From: JAHBVH01 sp034432375
GTDB lineage: Bacteria > Chloroflexota > Anaerolineae > Caldilineales > Caldilineaceae
NCBI GenBank assembly: GCA_034432375.1
Contig: DAOUCA010000163.1
Coordinates: forward strand, 15,683-79,682
Direction: 5' to 3'
Length of the DNA: 64,000 bases
Part shown: positions 27,515 to 36,835 of the stretch, piece by piece
Position numbering within the stretch: the first letter of the stretch is position 1
How the letters are laid out: the number at the start of each line of letters is the position of its first letter
Translations under genes and position numbers: made by a program
The notes under the pieces: generated by a model
Told to the model about the DNA's origin: nothing
The model's input: the letters and a program-made list of their open reading frames with translations, nothing else
The model's database searches: none

Positions 27515-28093
27515 CTATTCAGCCAACGGATCATCGAAGATTTTGGCAACGGGCATGGCAAACTCGGGCAGCACCTCGCCACCGGTCACAACATCACCCG
27601 TGAGTAGAATCTCGGCATCACCATCCAAGCTGTAGACTTCGACCATCTGCTGCTCGGGATAGATGAGCCAGACAAGCGCAACACCATTTTGCAAATAGAA
27701 TTCGACCTTCTCGCGCAATTTTCGAATCGAATCGTCAGGTGATTTGATTTCGATGGCCAGATCAGGGAAATGGGAAACGCTTCCCTTTTTTACTAACGGT
27801 CGTTGTGCGCTGGTGAATGAAACATCAGGCAATCGGGAATTGCGTGTGTCATTCTCCTGTCGATGACGTACCTCAGTTCCAACACGACCCAGCCGTCTAG
27901 GTTTTACGAAATTATTGAGAAATGTAATTACGTTGCCTGACAGCAGGCCACGTTCTTCGGTTGACATTTTTTCACTAATCTCTCCATTGATCAGTTCCAG
28001 CAGACGATCACGGTTTTCCGGCAATTGCTCAAATTGTTCAAATTGCTCGATCGTAATCGCTTTTTCTAGGGTTGGCATTTCCAAAACAGTCAT
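27515..28093 (-). CDS. Uma2 family endonuclease-like protein
   Basis: 192 residues. The Uma2/DUF820 pattern is clear: LLELINGEI near the N-terminus, LPDVSFTS, then PDLAIEIKSPDDS with the acidic E-x-K of a PD-(D/E)xK nuclease core, and VWLIYPEQQMVEVY. Such genes are abundant in Chloroflexota and cyanobacteria, with unproven function. GGAGTG precedes the ATG. Confidence 0.9.
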   Translation of the reverse strand: MTVLEMPTLEKAITIEQFEQFEQLPENRDRLLELINGEISEKMSTEERGLLSGNVITFLNNFVKPRRLGRVGTEVRHRQENDTRNSRLPDVSFTSAQRPLVKKGSVSHFPDLAIEIKSPDDSIRKLREKVEFYLQNGVALVWLIYPEQQMVEVYSLDGDAEILLTGDVVTGGEVLPEFAMPVAKIFDDPLAE

Positions 28094-28196
28094 CGCGCAC
28101 TCCCAAATGGTTACCGTAACAATTCCTTGCCTTCAGCCCACCTATCATACCTTCGATCCAGTGGCATTGTCCAACAATCTGGTGAATTTGTCGAAC

Positions 28197-29723
28197 TTAT
28201 GTTGCTTTCTCTTCTGACGTTTTCTTGGGCAAAGGCGCTTGCACTGCTTCTGCCTGTTTAGTCAGCGCTTCGGCCTGCGCGCAGAGCCTATCGATCATGC
28301 TCGAAAAGACAAAGCCGTGAAAAGGATAGACGCTGTACCAGTAAAGTAGACCCAACAGTCCATGTGGCTCAAAGAGCGCGGTCTGCACGAGTTTTGTCTT
28401 ACCCGATTCCTCATCCAGTCCCGCCCGAAAGCGCAGCCAACCATGGCCGGGCAGCTTCATCTCGGCGTGAAGCAGAATCAACTCGTTGCGTTCCACCGCT
28501 TCCACTCGCCAGAAATCGAGCGCATCCCCCACCCGCAGGTCGTTGGGGTGGCGCCGTCCACGCCGCATACCCGGCCCGCCGACAGCTCGATCCAACAAGC
28601 CACGAATCGTCCAAAGCCAATTATAGGATGGCCAGCCACGACGCCCACCAATCCCAGAAAAGATCTGAAAGACTATTTCTTGCGGCGCGTCAACGAGTCG
28701 TTCGCGCCGCTCAAACAACATCCCCTGCTCCTGGCTCAGATAGACCGGCGGCAGATCACCGCGGCTGGAAGCACGGGCATCGCTCCAGACCGTCTCAATA
28801 TCGTTCGCGGCCATACGCTTTGCTGCCAATTCAACCGCGGTTTCGTAGGCCAGCGGTTTGATCTGCGGAAAAATTACTTGAGCATCATCCGTTAGCACAA
28901 CCAGATCGTTGAGGAGCCCTTCAATCAGCGGTCGCGCAATCGTAACTGGCACCGGCGTCATCCAGTGAACCCAATAGGAGGAGAGAAAAGGGGTTAGAAC
29001 AGGGACGCGGATGATCAGGCGTGGTAAGTTTCGGATCTTTGCATAGCGGCGCAACATGTCGGCGTAGGTGAGCACGGTCGGACCACCAATTTCGATCACA
29101 CGTCCTTTGCTCTCCGGCGTCTCCAGTGCCGCCAACAGATAGCTCAGCACATCCCTGATCGCAATCGGCTGGGTCAGGTTAAAGGCCCACCGCGGGCAGA
29201 TCATCACGGGAATCCGTTCGACCAGGCTACGCAACATTTCAAACGAGAGGCTACCGGAGCCAACGACCATGCCGGCGCGAAATTCTGTTACCGGGACACC
29301 ACCGGTTTGCAATGCTTGGCCCGTCTCCTGGCGTGACTTGAGGTGTTCGGAAAGCTTCTGATCTTTGCCCCCCAAACCGCCGAGGTAAATGATCTGTTGC
29401 ACGCCTGCGGTGGCCGCGGCCGCGCTAAAATTGCAAGCAGCTTCGTGGTCCCGTTGGCGAAATTGTTTACCGCCCATGCTGTGGATCAAGTAGTAGGCCG
29501 CGTCGACATTGGCAAGGGCTGCGGGGAGGGTGTCCGGCTCGAGAACATCGCCTTCTATGATCTCGACTTGATCTCGCCAGGGGCGCCCCGCCAGTCGGTT
29601 GGTCCCCCCACGGACGAGCAGACGCACCCGATAGCCTGCCTCCAATAGACGGGGTACCAACCGCCCACCGATATAGCCGGTGGCCCCTGTGACGAGAATC
29701 CGTTGGTCGTGGTGCTGCGGCAT
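28197..29723 (-). CDS. SDR-type NAD(P)-binding protein fused to DUF2867
   Basis: 508 residues from ATG 29723, which has AAGGAGA upstream; longer in-frame starts run through a tandem repeat. The N-terminal 300 residues are an atypical short-chain dehydrogenase (RILVTGATGYIGG, AYYLIHSMGG). The C-terminal DUF2867 part (about 330-490) is a START/SRPBCC-like fold (FQIFSGIGGRRGWPSYN ... LLYWYSVYPFHG). This fusion is widespread in bacteria without an agreed substrate. Confidence 0.88.
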   Translation of the reverse strand: MPQHHDQRILVTGATGYIGGRLVPRLLEAGYRVRLLVRGGTNRLAGRPWRDQVEIIEGDVLEPDTLPAALANVDAAYYLIHSMGGKQFRQRDHEAACNFSAAAATAGVQQIIYLGGLGGKDQKLSEHLKSRQETGQALQTGGVPVTEFRAGMVVGSGSLSFEMLRSLVERIPVMICPRWAFNLTQPIAIRDVLSYLLAALETPESKGRVIEIGGPTVLTYADMLRRYAKIRNLPRLIIRVPVLTPFLSSYWVHWMTPVPVTIARPLIEGLLNDLVVLTDDAQVIFPQIKPLAYETAVELAAKRMAANDIETVWSDARASSRGDLPPVYLSQEQGMLFERRERLVDAPQEIVFQIFSGIGGRRGWPSYNWLWTIRGLLDRAVGGPGMRRGRRHPNDLRVGDALDFWRVEAVERNELILLHAEMKLPGHGWLRFRAGLDEESGKTKLVQTALFEPHGLLGLLYWYSVYPFHGFVFSSMIDRLCAQAEALTKQAEAVQAPLPKKTSEEKAT

Positions 29724-29738
29724 CTTTCTTCTCCTTAA

Positions 29739-29808
29739 ATGACAGTCTATACATGACAGCACATGATAGTACATGACAGTACATGACAGTCTATACATGA
29801 CAGTCTAT
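29739..29808. repeat. Tandem ACATGACAGT repeat upstream of the SDR gene
   Basis: About six 10-bp units close to ACATGACAGT, interspersed with CTAT, in the 5' leader region of the minus-strand gene. It could affect spacing between promoter and gene; copy number is likely variable. Confidence 0.75.
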
Positions 29809-30100
29809 AGCATAGCTCCATCATAACCGGTTTCTGCCGCCGCGCCGTAACCATCACAGCAATGTTTGTACAACCTTTGTCACGTCTGACATAAGCACTA
29901 TTTGCTTGCTGTTTTACTGTTAAATATTAGTAAAATCCAGGCTTTTTGTAAGCTTTTTGTTTGCTATCCTCTATTATTCTCGTAACTATTGGTCGTCTTT
30001 CTAATAGACCACCGGACAACTAACAGGCGACCAGTGGTAACGCCCAATTTGCCAGACTCCAGTAGACTAATCATTTAAAAGTCATAACACTATTTGTTGA
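29809..30100. other. A/T-rich intergenic region, no gene
   Basis: Nothing coding is seen. AGACTAATC-TTTAAAAGTCAT near 30066 recurs near 37268 in another gene-free stretch. Confidence 0.5.
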
Positions 30101-31273
30101 CTACCCCTCTAATCGCGCAAAGCGGAAGAGTTCAATGTCGAGCGTGCTCTTGCCCTCTAGTGCCAACTCGGCCAACGTCTCACCAATCGCGGCCGAATGT
30201 TTAAAGCCGTGGCCAGAACAGGGCGACGCCACAATGACCCGTTCACTCTCAGGATGAACATCAATGATAAAATGTTCATCTGGTGTATTCGTATAGAGGC
30301 ATACCCCACTTTTGAGACAACGCGGTCGCAAGCCGTTAATCCGCCAAGTGGCAAGTTTATTGTAGATCTGTTCAATTTCGTGCGGTTGAACGGTACGCTC
30401 AACCGTCGCCGGCGTTACCGTCGCAATATACTCTTCCGTCAACAATTTGAGGCCAACCGTACCATCTGGATCATAGGGAAACGCGCTGAAAAACTCCTCA
30501 GCTGTGTCTCCAATCCAGATCAGAAAAGGAAAGTGTTCGGCATCAAATTGTACGGGATCTTCAGCCTCAAACCAGTAAATTGCCTGGCGGTAGACAGCCA
30601 ACGCTTGTGCGTAAGCTGGTGGCAGAAAATCAGCGCTCCATGGGCCGGCGCTGAGCACAACTTTTGCGGCTCGATAGGTAGCGCGCTCTGTCGTGACGGT
30701 AACACCATCGGCATCGTAGTGATGCGCCGTTACCCGTTCATCGAAATGCACATGCGCACCGTAGGCTTCGGCCAGCTTGAGTTGCGTTGCAACGGCTTTC
30801 TCAACGGCAACGATGCCACCCGTCGGCTCAAAGTAGGCATGTTCGTGATCCTGAATCCGCAGTTGCGGCCACCGTTGGCGCACTGCGGTGGCATCTAAAA
30901 CCTCATGTGCTATCGCAAATTCACGGGCCAATGCGGCCGTCTGCTCGACAAAGTCCCCTTGACCATGAAACTGAGCACCCCCGCGATAGGGGCAGAGAAT
31001 CAGACCACCAGAAAGAGTCAGTAGACGCTCACCACTGGCTGTTTCCAGATCGCGCCAGATCTCATGGGAACGTTTGGCAAAGGGCACATAGGCGGCACCC
31101 TCGCCCGTAGCCAGGCGTGTAATACGGCTTTCGCCGTGGGTCGAGCCCAGCGTATGCGGCGGGTGATATTGATCAATCCCTAGCACCTTTGCCCCTCGTT
31201 TTGCCAACTGATAGAGGGTAGCACTGCCCATTGCACCCAACCCAATCACAATTACATCGTATGCGCTTTCCAT
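30101..31273 (-). CDS. FAD-dependent N-methyl amino acid oxidase (sarcosine/N-methyltryptophan oxidase type)
   Basis: 390 residues. The N-terminal dinucleotide-binding motif VIGLGAMGSA is followed by GSTHGESRITR, strongly conserved in the monomeric sarcosine oxidase/SolA family. A Cys in SGVCLYTNTPDEHFIID (about residue 322) corresponds to the covalent FAD link. The C-terminus ASPCSGHGFKHSAAIG completes the flavin site. It should oxidise an N-methyl amino acid to the free amine with formaldehyde and peroxide; substrate unproven. Monocistronic. Confidence 0.92.
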   Translation of the reverse strand: MESAYDVIVIGLGAMGSATLYQLAKRGAKVLGIDQYHPPHTLGSTHGESRITRLATGEGAAYVPFAKRSHEIWRDLETASGERLLTLSGGLILCPYRGGAQFHGQGDFVEQTAALAREFAIAHEVLDATAVRQRWPQLRIQDHEHAYFEPTGGIVAVEKAVATQLKLAEAYGAHVHFDERVTAHHYDADGVTVTTERATYRAAKVVLSAGPWSADFLPPAYAQALAVYRQAIYWFEAEDPVQFDAEHFPFLIWIGDTAEEFFSAFPYDPDGTVGLKLLTEEYIATVTPATVERTVQPHEIEQIYNKLATWRINGLRPRCLKSGVCLYTNTPDEHFIIDVHPESERVIVASPCSGHGFKHSAAIGETLAELALEGKSTLDIELFRFARLEG

Positions 31274-31623
31274 TGCTGCTGCTTTCTATCTTGGATGAGT
31301 GCACTCGTATCCCGGTTTACCTGCACAGCGATGTCACCAAGGATGGCAATGCCTCTCGTTTGCCAATATCAATAAAGTTCCCTATAGTTTGCGTCAACAA
31401 GTTGCCGTATGCAAATCAAACTGTGCAGCGGCTTTGGTATAGCAGCTAGCGAGTATCTGGAAACTAACAGTGGCCGGCAGGTGATCCTGCCGGCCACTTA
31501 TACTGAGAGACGTACATCATTCTCTACACGAGAGAAACAACCTCGACTGCATCACTTATGCACACCGTTCAGTGCGCCTCTTCCAGGAAGGGTACCCCAT
31601 ACGATCCAGTAGAACCATTATTC
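31274..31623. terminator. Gene-free region with a 12-bp G/C-rich hairpin at 31470-31497
   Basis: GTGGCCGGCAGG (31470-31481) pairs perfectly with CCTGCCGGCCAC (31486-31497). It lies about 130 bp beyond the stop of the leftward HD-GYP gene and could end its transcript. There is no clear T-run on the minus strand after it. The rest of the region shows no gene. Confidence 0.45.
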
Positions 31624-33051
31624 CTAAACGGAGGCCAACCCATAGATTTGCGCGAATTGTTTGAGCTTGATCCCTTCTAAATCCTGGCTGCTCTGCAGTG
31701 TCTGATTAATCACGCTGCGGGCAGAGTTGATCACTAACCGTTCGCCTTCCCGCTCTGCAATGTGAATAAAGGCCTTGACCACCTCTGGATCAAATTGCGT
31801 CCCAGCACATTGGATCACTTCTTTGATAATTTCGGGGATTGACATCGCTTTGTGATAGGGGCGGTCCGAAGCCATCGCCTCCACCGAATCACAAACGTTG
31901 AGGATGCGCGCTTCCAAGGGGATACATTCCCCAGCCAATCCGTCCGGGTAGCCACGGCCATCCCAGCGTTCGTGGTGATGGCGAATAAAGGGCACCACAT
32001 GGCGCAGGCCATGGCTGGTGGCAATAAAATCCGCGCCAATTTCGGCATGTTTTTTGACAAATTCATATTCGGTGTCGGTCAATTTTGCGGGCTTGTGCAG
32101 AATCGCCTCGGGGATCGCGATCTTGCCAATGTCATGTAAATAGGCGCTCTGCCGTACAACCTCAATCTGTTCGTCCGCCAGTTTCATCTCTTTGGCAATG
32201 GCCACGGCATAGGCAGCAACTTGGGCCGCGTGGCTGCCGACATAGGGGTCGCGCGCGTCAAAGATCTTGGCCAGGGTCAGTAACAGTTCGCCATTGAGTT
32301 GCTGAATTTCATCATTGGCGGCAGTCAATTCAGCATTGACCCCTTCCATGCGCGTCATCGCGTCTGCTTGCAACTTAGGTAGCATGAACGATTGATAGAT
32401 CAGCGCAAGAGGCGCCAACATAAAAATTGAAAGTAGCGGATTCTGCTGCAGCAGCAAAACAGTGACGTACCCAATGCTGGCCAGTGGAATCTCAAGCAGC
32501 AGACCGTCACGGATCATGCCCGTATCCCAGATGGAGACTCCTCGCACAAAGAGCAGCCACAGGAGCAAAAACGTTTGATTGACAACGACATAGAGGCCAA
32601 TGGCGGCAAGGATCATCGGAATATTCGTGTACTTATCAAATGCGCTTCCCCACTGCTCATAGCGTTCTATCAAAAGATAGACGCTTAGTCCTCCCAGTAT
32701 CGTTTTGGCCATGTTAAATGGTTGGACGTACCAACCCCGCAACAATGTGCTATTGGTATAGCGCTGCTTTGCCCACTCCACTGCGAAAGAGATCGTCACC
32801 ACCAAGAGAAATTGCCACTCATTGAGGAGCAGAATACTGGCAAAAAGGATGATGGTTGAGGCTTCGTAGCTGCGATGCTGTGGTCCTTCGACCACAAAAA
32901 GTCGCATCACTGTTGCCGTCATAACGATATAGAGAAAGAGTCCTATGGGGGCTGCCGCACTCAGTTGATTCATTGCAATATAGAGTGCTGCCAAGACGGT
33001 TAACAAAAATGTTGCGAAAATAAAGATCCAGGCATGTTTTTGCATTGGCAT
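31624..33051 (-). CDS. Membrane HD-GYP domain protein (probable c-di-GMP phosphodiesterase)
   Basis: 475 residues. About seven membrane segments occupy residues 8-235. A coiled linker (AELTAANDEIQQLNGELL) follows, then an HD-GYP domain with SAYLHDIGKIAIP, HAEIGADFI and HHERWDGRGYPDGLAGE. These supply the HD metal ligands and the GYP motif used to hydrolyse cyclic di-GMP. The membrane part may sense a signal. A short C-terminal tail of about 50 residues is unrecognised. No diguanylate cyclase is in the window. Confidence 0.9.
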   Translation of the reverse strand: MPMQKHAWIFIFATFLLTVLAALYIAMNQLSAAAPIGLFLYIVMTATVMRLFVVEGPQHRSYEASTIILFASILLLNEWQFLLVVTISFAVEWAKQRYTNSTLLRGWYVQPFNMAKTILGGLSVYLLIERYEQWGSAFDKYTNIPMILAAIGLYVVVNQTFLLLWLLFVRGVSIWDTGMIRDGLLLEIPLASIGYVTVLLLQQNPLLSIFMLAPLALIYQSFMLPKLQADAMTRMEGVNAELTAANDEIQQLNGELLLTLAKIFDARDPYVGSHAAQVAAYAVAIAKEMKLADEQIEVVRQSAYLHDIGKIAIPEAILHKPAKLTDTEYEFVKKHAEIGADFIATSHGLRHVVPFIRHHHERWDGRGYPDGLAGECIPLEARILNVCDSVEAMASDRPYHKAMSIPEIIKEVIQCAGTQFDPEVVKAFIHIAEREGERLVINSARSVINQTLQSSQDLEGIKLKQFAQIYGLASV

Positions 33052-33486
33052 GAGTTACACGTCCCTATCAGTGTGTAAACCATTGATAGATAATCTAAGC
33101 GATACCATTTTGTTTGAAGTTAACAATAAATTAATGTAATGATGAACCCCACCACCGGCCCCTCCTCGACATCAGGGAAGGGAGGATTGCTCCTCCCTTG
33201 CGCGTGGGAGGGGTAGGTTCGTCGTTACAAATTTATTCTGAATTGCGTTGCACTCATCAGAATAGAGCTTACTATCTCCGTCGTTGGAACGCATGAGGTA
33301 TACATTTGTAGTAGCTGCAAAGAGTATAACATTTGCGGCACGGCAGATTTCTGACAGATAACTGTCTGATGTTATCGTAAGTTTGTCCAACGGTGAGCAA
33401 AGAGGGGCTGACTCAGCCAAAACTTACAAAATGGCAAAGTAGAAATGCGAGGAGCGCGCGGAGAGGCAAAATGCACGGCGGTGCAT
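33052..33486. repeat. Intergenic region with a C-rich palindromic repeat (33146-33219)
   Basis: No gene is seen. The segment ACCCCACCACCGGCCCCTCC ... CTCCCTTGCGCGTGGGAGGGG is the same family as the repeats near 2213 and 40343. The inner GGGAGGATTGCTCCTCCC can form a hairpin. Confidence 0.6.
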
Positions 33487-33855
33487 CTAGTCACCATGCG
33501 ACAGCGATGCCCAAAGCTCAATTCGATTGCCTTCGGGATCATGAAAATATAAGACATGCGCGCCCCAACGGTTGGCAATCGCGCTGCACTCAATTGAAGC
33601 CTCTTGTAGCTGCTGCATGGCTACCGGTAGGTTGCCGACCTGCCAGCTCAAGGTAATCCCATCGCCATTGGCCGGGCGAATGGTGGCACGTCGGTGATCA
33701 GCGATGCTCAAATAGCTTGTTGGCCCCAATTGAAATTCGACAAACCAGTCGTTGGCATAGGTCACAGGAAGCTGCAACTGGTCGCGATAGAAGGCAACGG
33801 TTGCCGTCCATTCGGCACAATAGAGAATCGTATTGGTGCGCTGAATCGGAATCAT
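33487..33855 (-). CDS. VOC family (glyoxalase/bleomycin-resistance fold) protein
   Basis: 122 residues. Two beta-alpha-beta-beta-beta halves: NTILYCAEWTATVAFYRDQLQLPV and a C-terminal YFHDPEGNRIELWASL with the family Glu. The start overlaps the sulfatase stop by four bases (ATGA), so it is translationally coupled to it. Substrate cannot be told. Confidence 0.88.
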   Translation of the reverse strand: MIPIQRTNTILYCAEWTATVAFYRDQLQLPVTYANDWFVEFQLGPTSYLSIADHRRATIRPANGDGITLSWQVGNLPVAMQQLQEASIECSAIANRWGAHVLYFHDPEGNRIELWASLSHGD

Positions 33856-35252
33856 GGCTGGTGACTGGGGTTCAGCTGTGGAATGAGCGCTTCGACATCA
33901 GCCTGCCAGCGCTTGAGCAATGGATATAACGTTTCAACAATTGCCGGCGCGTGCGCAACCAAATTGTGCTCCTCACCTTGATCGTTGCATAAATCGTAGA
34001 GTTCCAGGCGGCCATCTTCAAAGAACTCAATCAACTTATATGCACCGGCGCGCACAGATGAGCCAGGCGTTCCCCCCTGATTGCCATAATGGGGATAGTG
34101 CCAAAAGATTGCCTCACGCGCAAATTCTCTTTCGCCGGTGAAGAGGGGATAGAGGCTCAACCCTTCTAGCGGCAGATCGGTACGCGGCGGTAACGCAGCT
34201 GCCTCCAGCAACGTGGGAAAGAAATCCGGGCTGGTTACTGGTATATGACAGGTGCTACCCGGTAGAACCACGCCCGGCCATTTGACGATGAGTGGCTCAC
34301 GTGTGCCCCCTTCATACATCCAGCCTTTGCCTTCGGCCAGCGGGGCATTACAGGTGGGTGATCCTTCGGCGGTGGCCAGTCCGCCATTATCCGAGGTAAA
34401 GATGACAAGTGTATTGTCCGCCAACCCGTGCGCCGCCAACGCGGCCAACAGGCGGCCAACGTTCCAATCAAGATTTTCTATCATCGCCGCGTAGACCGGA
34501 TCGGATTGCAGCAGCCGACGCGTGATGCGAAGGTGTTGCTTGTGTTCGGTGGGGAAGAAGTCGCCTTCGGCAAAGGTTGGCTGCTGATCCAGCCCCAACG
34601 CTTGCGCCTTTGCCACATATTTTGCAATGTCGGCCGCTTTGGCCTGGATCGGTGTGTGAACGGCATAGTGCCAAAAATTGAGAAAAAAGGGCATTGTCTG
34701 ATCATGCGTATCGATCAGGTGAATCGCCTCATCAGTCAAGCGGTCGGTCAGATACTCGCCATCGGGGCCACCGTCTAGCCCTGGCACAGCATATGGGCTA
34801 AAGTAGCCACCCGGTGCCGGCGAACCAAGTTGACAGCCACCAATGTTCACATCAAAGCCATGATCTTCCGGGTAATGGCCCTCGCCGCCCAAATGCCATT
34901 TGCCCACGTGCCAAGTAGCATAGCCCGCTTCACGCAGCGCCGTAGCAATGGTAGTTTCACTCTGGGGTAGCTCCTTGAGATAGGGCACATCGATCAACTT
35001 ACCGCGGGCGGGGTGAATGCTGCCGGCCCAATCGATCCAATCGGTAATGCCCAACGTCACCGGGTACTTGCCCGTCATGATGCTCGCGCGCGTCGGCGAA
35101 CAGACCGGACAGGCGGCATAGGCATCGGTAAATAGCATCCCCTCAGCAGCCAATCGGTCAAGAGTGGGCGTCTCGTAGAAGGTGCTGCCGTAACAGCCCA
35201 AGTCGCGCCAACCCATATCGTCGATCAGAATAAAGATGATATTTGGTTGCAT
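33852..35252 (-). CDS. Sulfatase (arylsulfatase family), no signal peptide
   Basis: 466 residues. PNIIFILIDDMGWRDLGCYG gives the metal-binding Asp pair. The formylglycine motif is C51-S-P-T-R55 followed by ASIMTG. Later motifs: HVGKWHLGG, FWHYAVHTPI, FTSDNGGL and KGWMYEGGTREP. This is the classical arylsulfatase A-like group acting on sulfated sugars. No export signal is visible. Coupled to the VOC gene by a 4-bp overlap. Confidence 0.93.
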   Translation of the reverse strand: MQPNIIFILIDDMGWRDLGCYGSTFYETPTLDRLAAEGMLFTDAYAACPVCSPTRASIMTGKYPVTLGITDWIDWAGSIHPARGKLIDVPYLKELPQSETTIATALREAGYATWHVGKWHLGGEGHYPEDHGFDVNIGGCQLGSPAPGGYFSPYAVPGLDGGPDGEYLTDRLTDEAIHLIDTHDQTMPFFLNFWHYAVHTPIQAKAADIAKYVAKAQALGLDQQPTFAEGDFFPTEHKQHLRITRRLLQSDPVYAAMIENLDWNVGRLLAALAAHGLADNTLVIFTSDNGGLATAEGSPTCNAPLAEGKGWMYEGGTREPLIVKWPGVVLPGSTCHIPVTSPDFFPTLLEAAALPPRTDLPLEGLSLYPLFTGEREFAREAIFWHYPHYGNQGGTPGSSVRAGAYKLIEFFEDGRLELYDLCNDQGEEHNLVAHAPAIVETLYPLLKRWQADVEALIPQLNPSHQP

Positions 35253-35403
35253 GGGTTGCCCTTTCGTTTCAAAACAGCGTGCTTGATCAATCAGCCGGAA
35301 GGAAAGACTATCCCAGCAAAAGGATTATAAACGCTTTGGGGGTTTCAGGCGAGTTACCCCAATACCTTTGTACCAGCGAGCAGACCGCCGTCCCTTTTCA
35401 ACA

Positions 35404-35445
35404 CAAAGAGGGCCGATGACGGTGCACCGTCATCGGCCCTCTTTG
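35404..35445. terminator. 42-bp perfect loop-free palindrome
   Basis: CAAAGAGGGCCGATGACGGTG and its exact complement meet at 35424/35425 without a loop. It lies about 160 bp beyond the end of the leftward secreted-protein gene and upstream of the sulfatase. With AAAGAGGG...CCCTCTTT ends it could be a bidirectional terminator. Confidence 0.6.
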
Positions 35446-35460
35446 GTAATAGCTGTATAA

Positions 35461-35539
35461 GACTTACGCAGTTTTTTGACTTCGCGCCCCACGGGTTCCG
35501 GTCAAAAGCCACCTACTCAGTCAGCGAGCTGCGTAAGTC
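35461..35539. repeat. 79-bp MITE-like element with GACTTACGCAG ends
   Basis: Perfect 11-bp terminal inverted repeats GACTTACGCAG / CTGCGTAAGTC, flanked by TATA on both sides. Such GACTTACGCA ends are typical of non-autonomous elements in cyanobacteria and Chloroflexota. No transposase. Confidence 0.7.
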
Positions 35540-35608
35540 CTATATTTCTAACAACAGTTATTGGCCAGTGGCAACAGAGAAGTGGCAGAACCGTGCTGCA
35601 CCAAAGGG

Positions 35609-36835
35609 CTAGCGGCGCAGCAGCGGTAGGTAGATCGATTGCAACAACTCACCGTGCGTGCTATCAAGTTCTGTGGTACTGCTATCACTGTTGACGGCAA
35701 CCAACCAATAGGTATATTGGGTACCCAGGCGGACATTTGCATCATTGTATTGATAAGTCGCACCAGAGCCTGCGCTACCACGGCTGGCAATCATCGGAGG
35801 TGTCAACAGTTGGGCATCGGCCCGCTTGTCAGATGTGCCGCGCCAGAGTTGAAAGGCCTGCACCTGCAACTCTAAGGCAGTTTCCCAATTGAGCTCAACT
35901 TGCTCGCCATTGGCGGTTGCCGTGAAATAGAGCAAATTGAGTGCAGTCGGTGCGCGCGGTGTGAGTGAGGGGGTAGCGCCAACCGTCGGCTGCACAGGTG
36001 GCGTCGGCGTATCTGTCACCGTCGGCGTTGGTGTAACCGTGTCTGGTGGTTCAACAACGACGTCTGTCGCTGTCGCTGTTGCAGTTGGCGTCGCTATCGG
36101 CGTCGACGTTGCGGTCGGTGTCATCGTTGGCGTGCTTGTCGCCGTTGCAGTTGGCGTCAGGGTTGGCGTGCTTGTTGCTGTTGATGGCGGCGTGACCGTG
36201 GCCGTTGCTGTTGGGATTGGGGTTGCGGTCGCCGTTACAGTTGGCGTTGGCGTCGGTGGCGATGGCTCGAAACAGGTGGCAGCAATCCCAATCGAATCAT
36301 TGGCATAATAGGACCAATTCCCAGCGACCGGAATATCAAAGGTTAGATATTCGACCATCTGTTGCTCGTCAACAATTAGATAAGGGTCAAGTGGATCGTC
36401 AACAGCCCACCAGTTGCGACGATCATCGTTGTCATCATCAATCACGACCAAATTGACGCGTGTGCCTGGCGTTAACTGACCTAAGTTATAGGCAGCGTGA
36501 TAGACTGCCGGCAACTGACAATCCCCGCTACAACGCCAAACCCGTTCACCGGGTGCAGCAGTATAGATGGCATCACCAGAACCATTTACAGTCCCGTTTT
36601 CTAGAGCAAAGGTGAAGGGTAATCGTTTTACGATAAAGGTATCAAAGTCGCTACCCAGGGTATAGCTATTGGGTCCCTCACCAAGCCACTCAACCGTTGG
36701 CAGCACATTGCCACAGATGTTGGGTGCCTGCTGTGCGTTGGCAACAGCTGGTTGCAGGAGGTAAAAGCCAACCAACGCAGCAACCGTGAGGAAAACAGCG
36801 TGTCGAATAACTGCATTTGGGGTTTGTTTTTTCAT
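35609..36835 (-). CDS. Secreted protein with Pro/Thr-rich linker and YLP C-terminal motif
   Basis: 408 residues. Signal peptide about 1-35 (FLTVAALVGFYLLQPAVANAQ). A globular domain of about 155 residues with four Cys, including the pair WRCSGDCQLP, is followed by a long TPTPTxTATxT linker (about 195-295). Then comes a fibronectin-like domain (VELNWETALELQVQAFQLWRG ... YWLVAVNSDSS) and the terminal SIYLPLLRR. The linker suggests a surface-exposed stalk. The N-terminal domain is unrecognised. Confidence 0.75.
   Translation of the reverse strand: MKKQTPNAVIRHAVFLTVAALVGFYLLQPAVANAQQAPNICGNVLPTVEWLGEGPNSYTLGSDFDTFIVKRLPFTFALENGTVNGSGDAIYTAAPGERVWRCSGDCQLPAVYHAAYNLGQLTPGTRVNLVVIDDDNDDRRNWWAVDDPLDPYLIVDEQQMVEYLTFDIPVAGNWSYYANDSIGIAATCFEPSPPTPTPTVTATATPIPTATATVTPPSTATSTPTLTPTATATSTPTMTPTATSTPIATPTATATATDVVVEPPDTVTPTPTVTDTPTPPVQPTVGATPSLTPRAPTALNLLYFTATANGEQVELNWETALELQVQAFQLWRGTSDKRADAQLLTPPMIASRGSAGSGATYQYNDANVRLGTQYTYWLVAVNSDSSTTELDSTHGELLQSIYLPLLRR

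Noticed and set aside
27415..28120. LacI-type operators (TGGTAACGG and TGGTTACCGTAAC) near the GH32 and Uma2 genes
   Set aside because: The half-sites are imperfect and not clearly palindromic; no LacI-family gene is in the window.
35937..36308. Plus-strand frame encoding Val-Gly-rich repeats
   Set aside because: It is the antisense of the Thr-Pro linker of the secreted protein and has no independent support.
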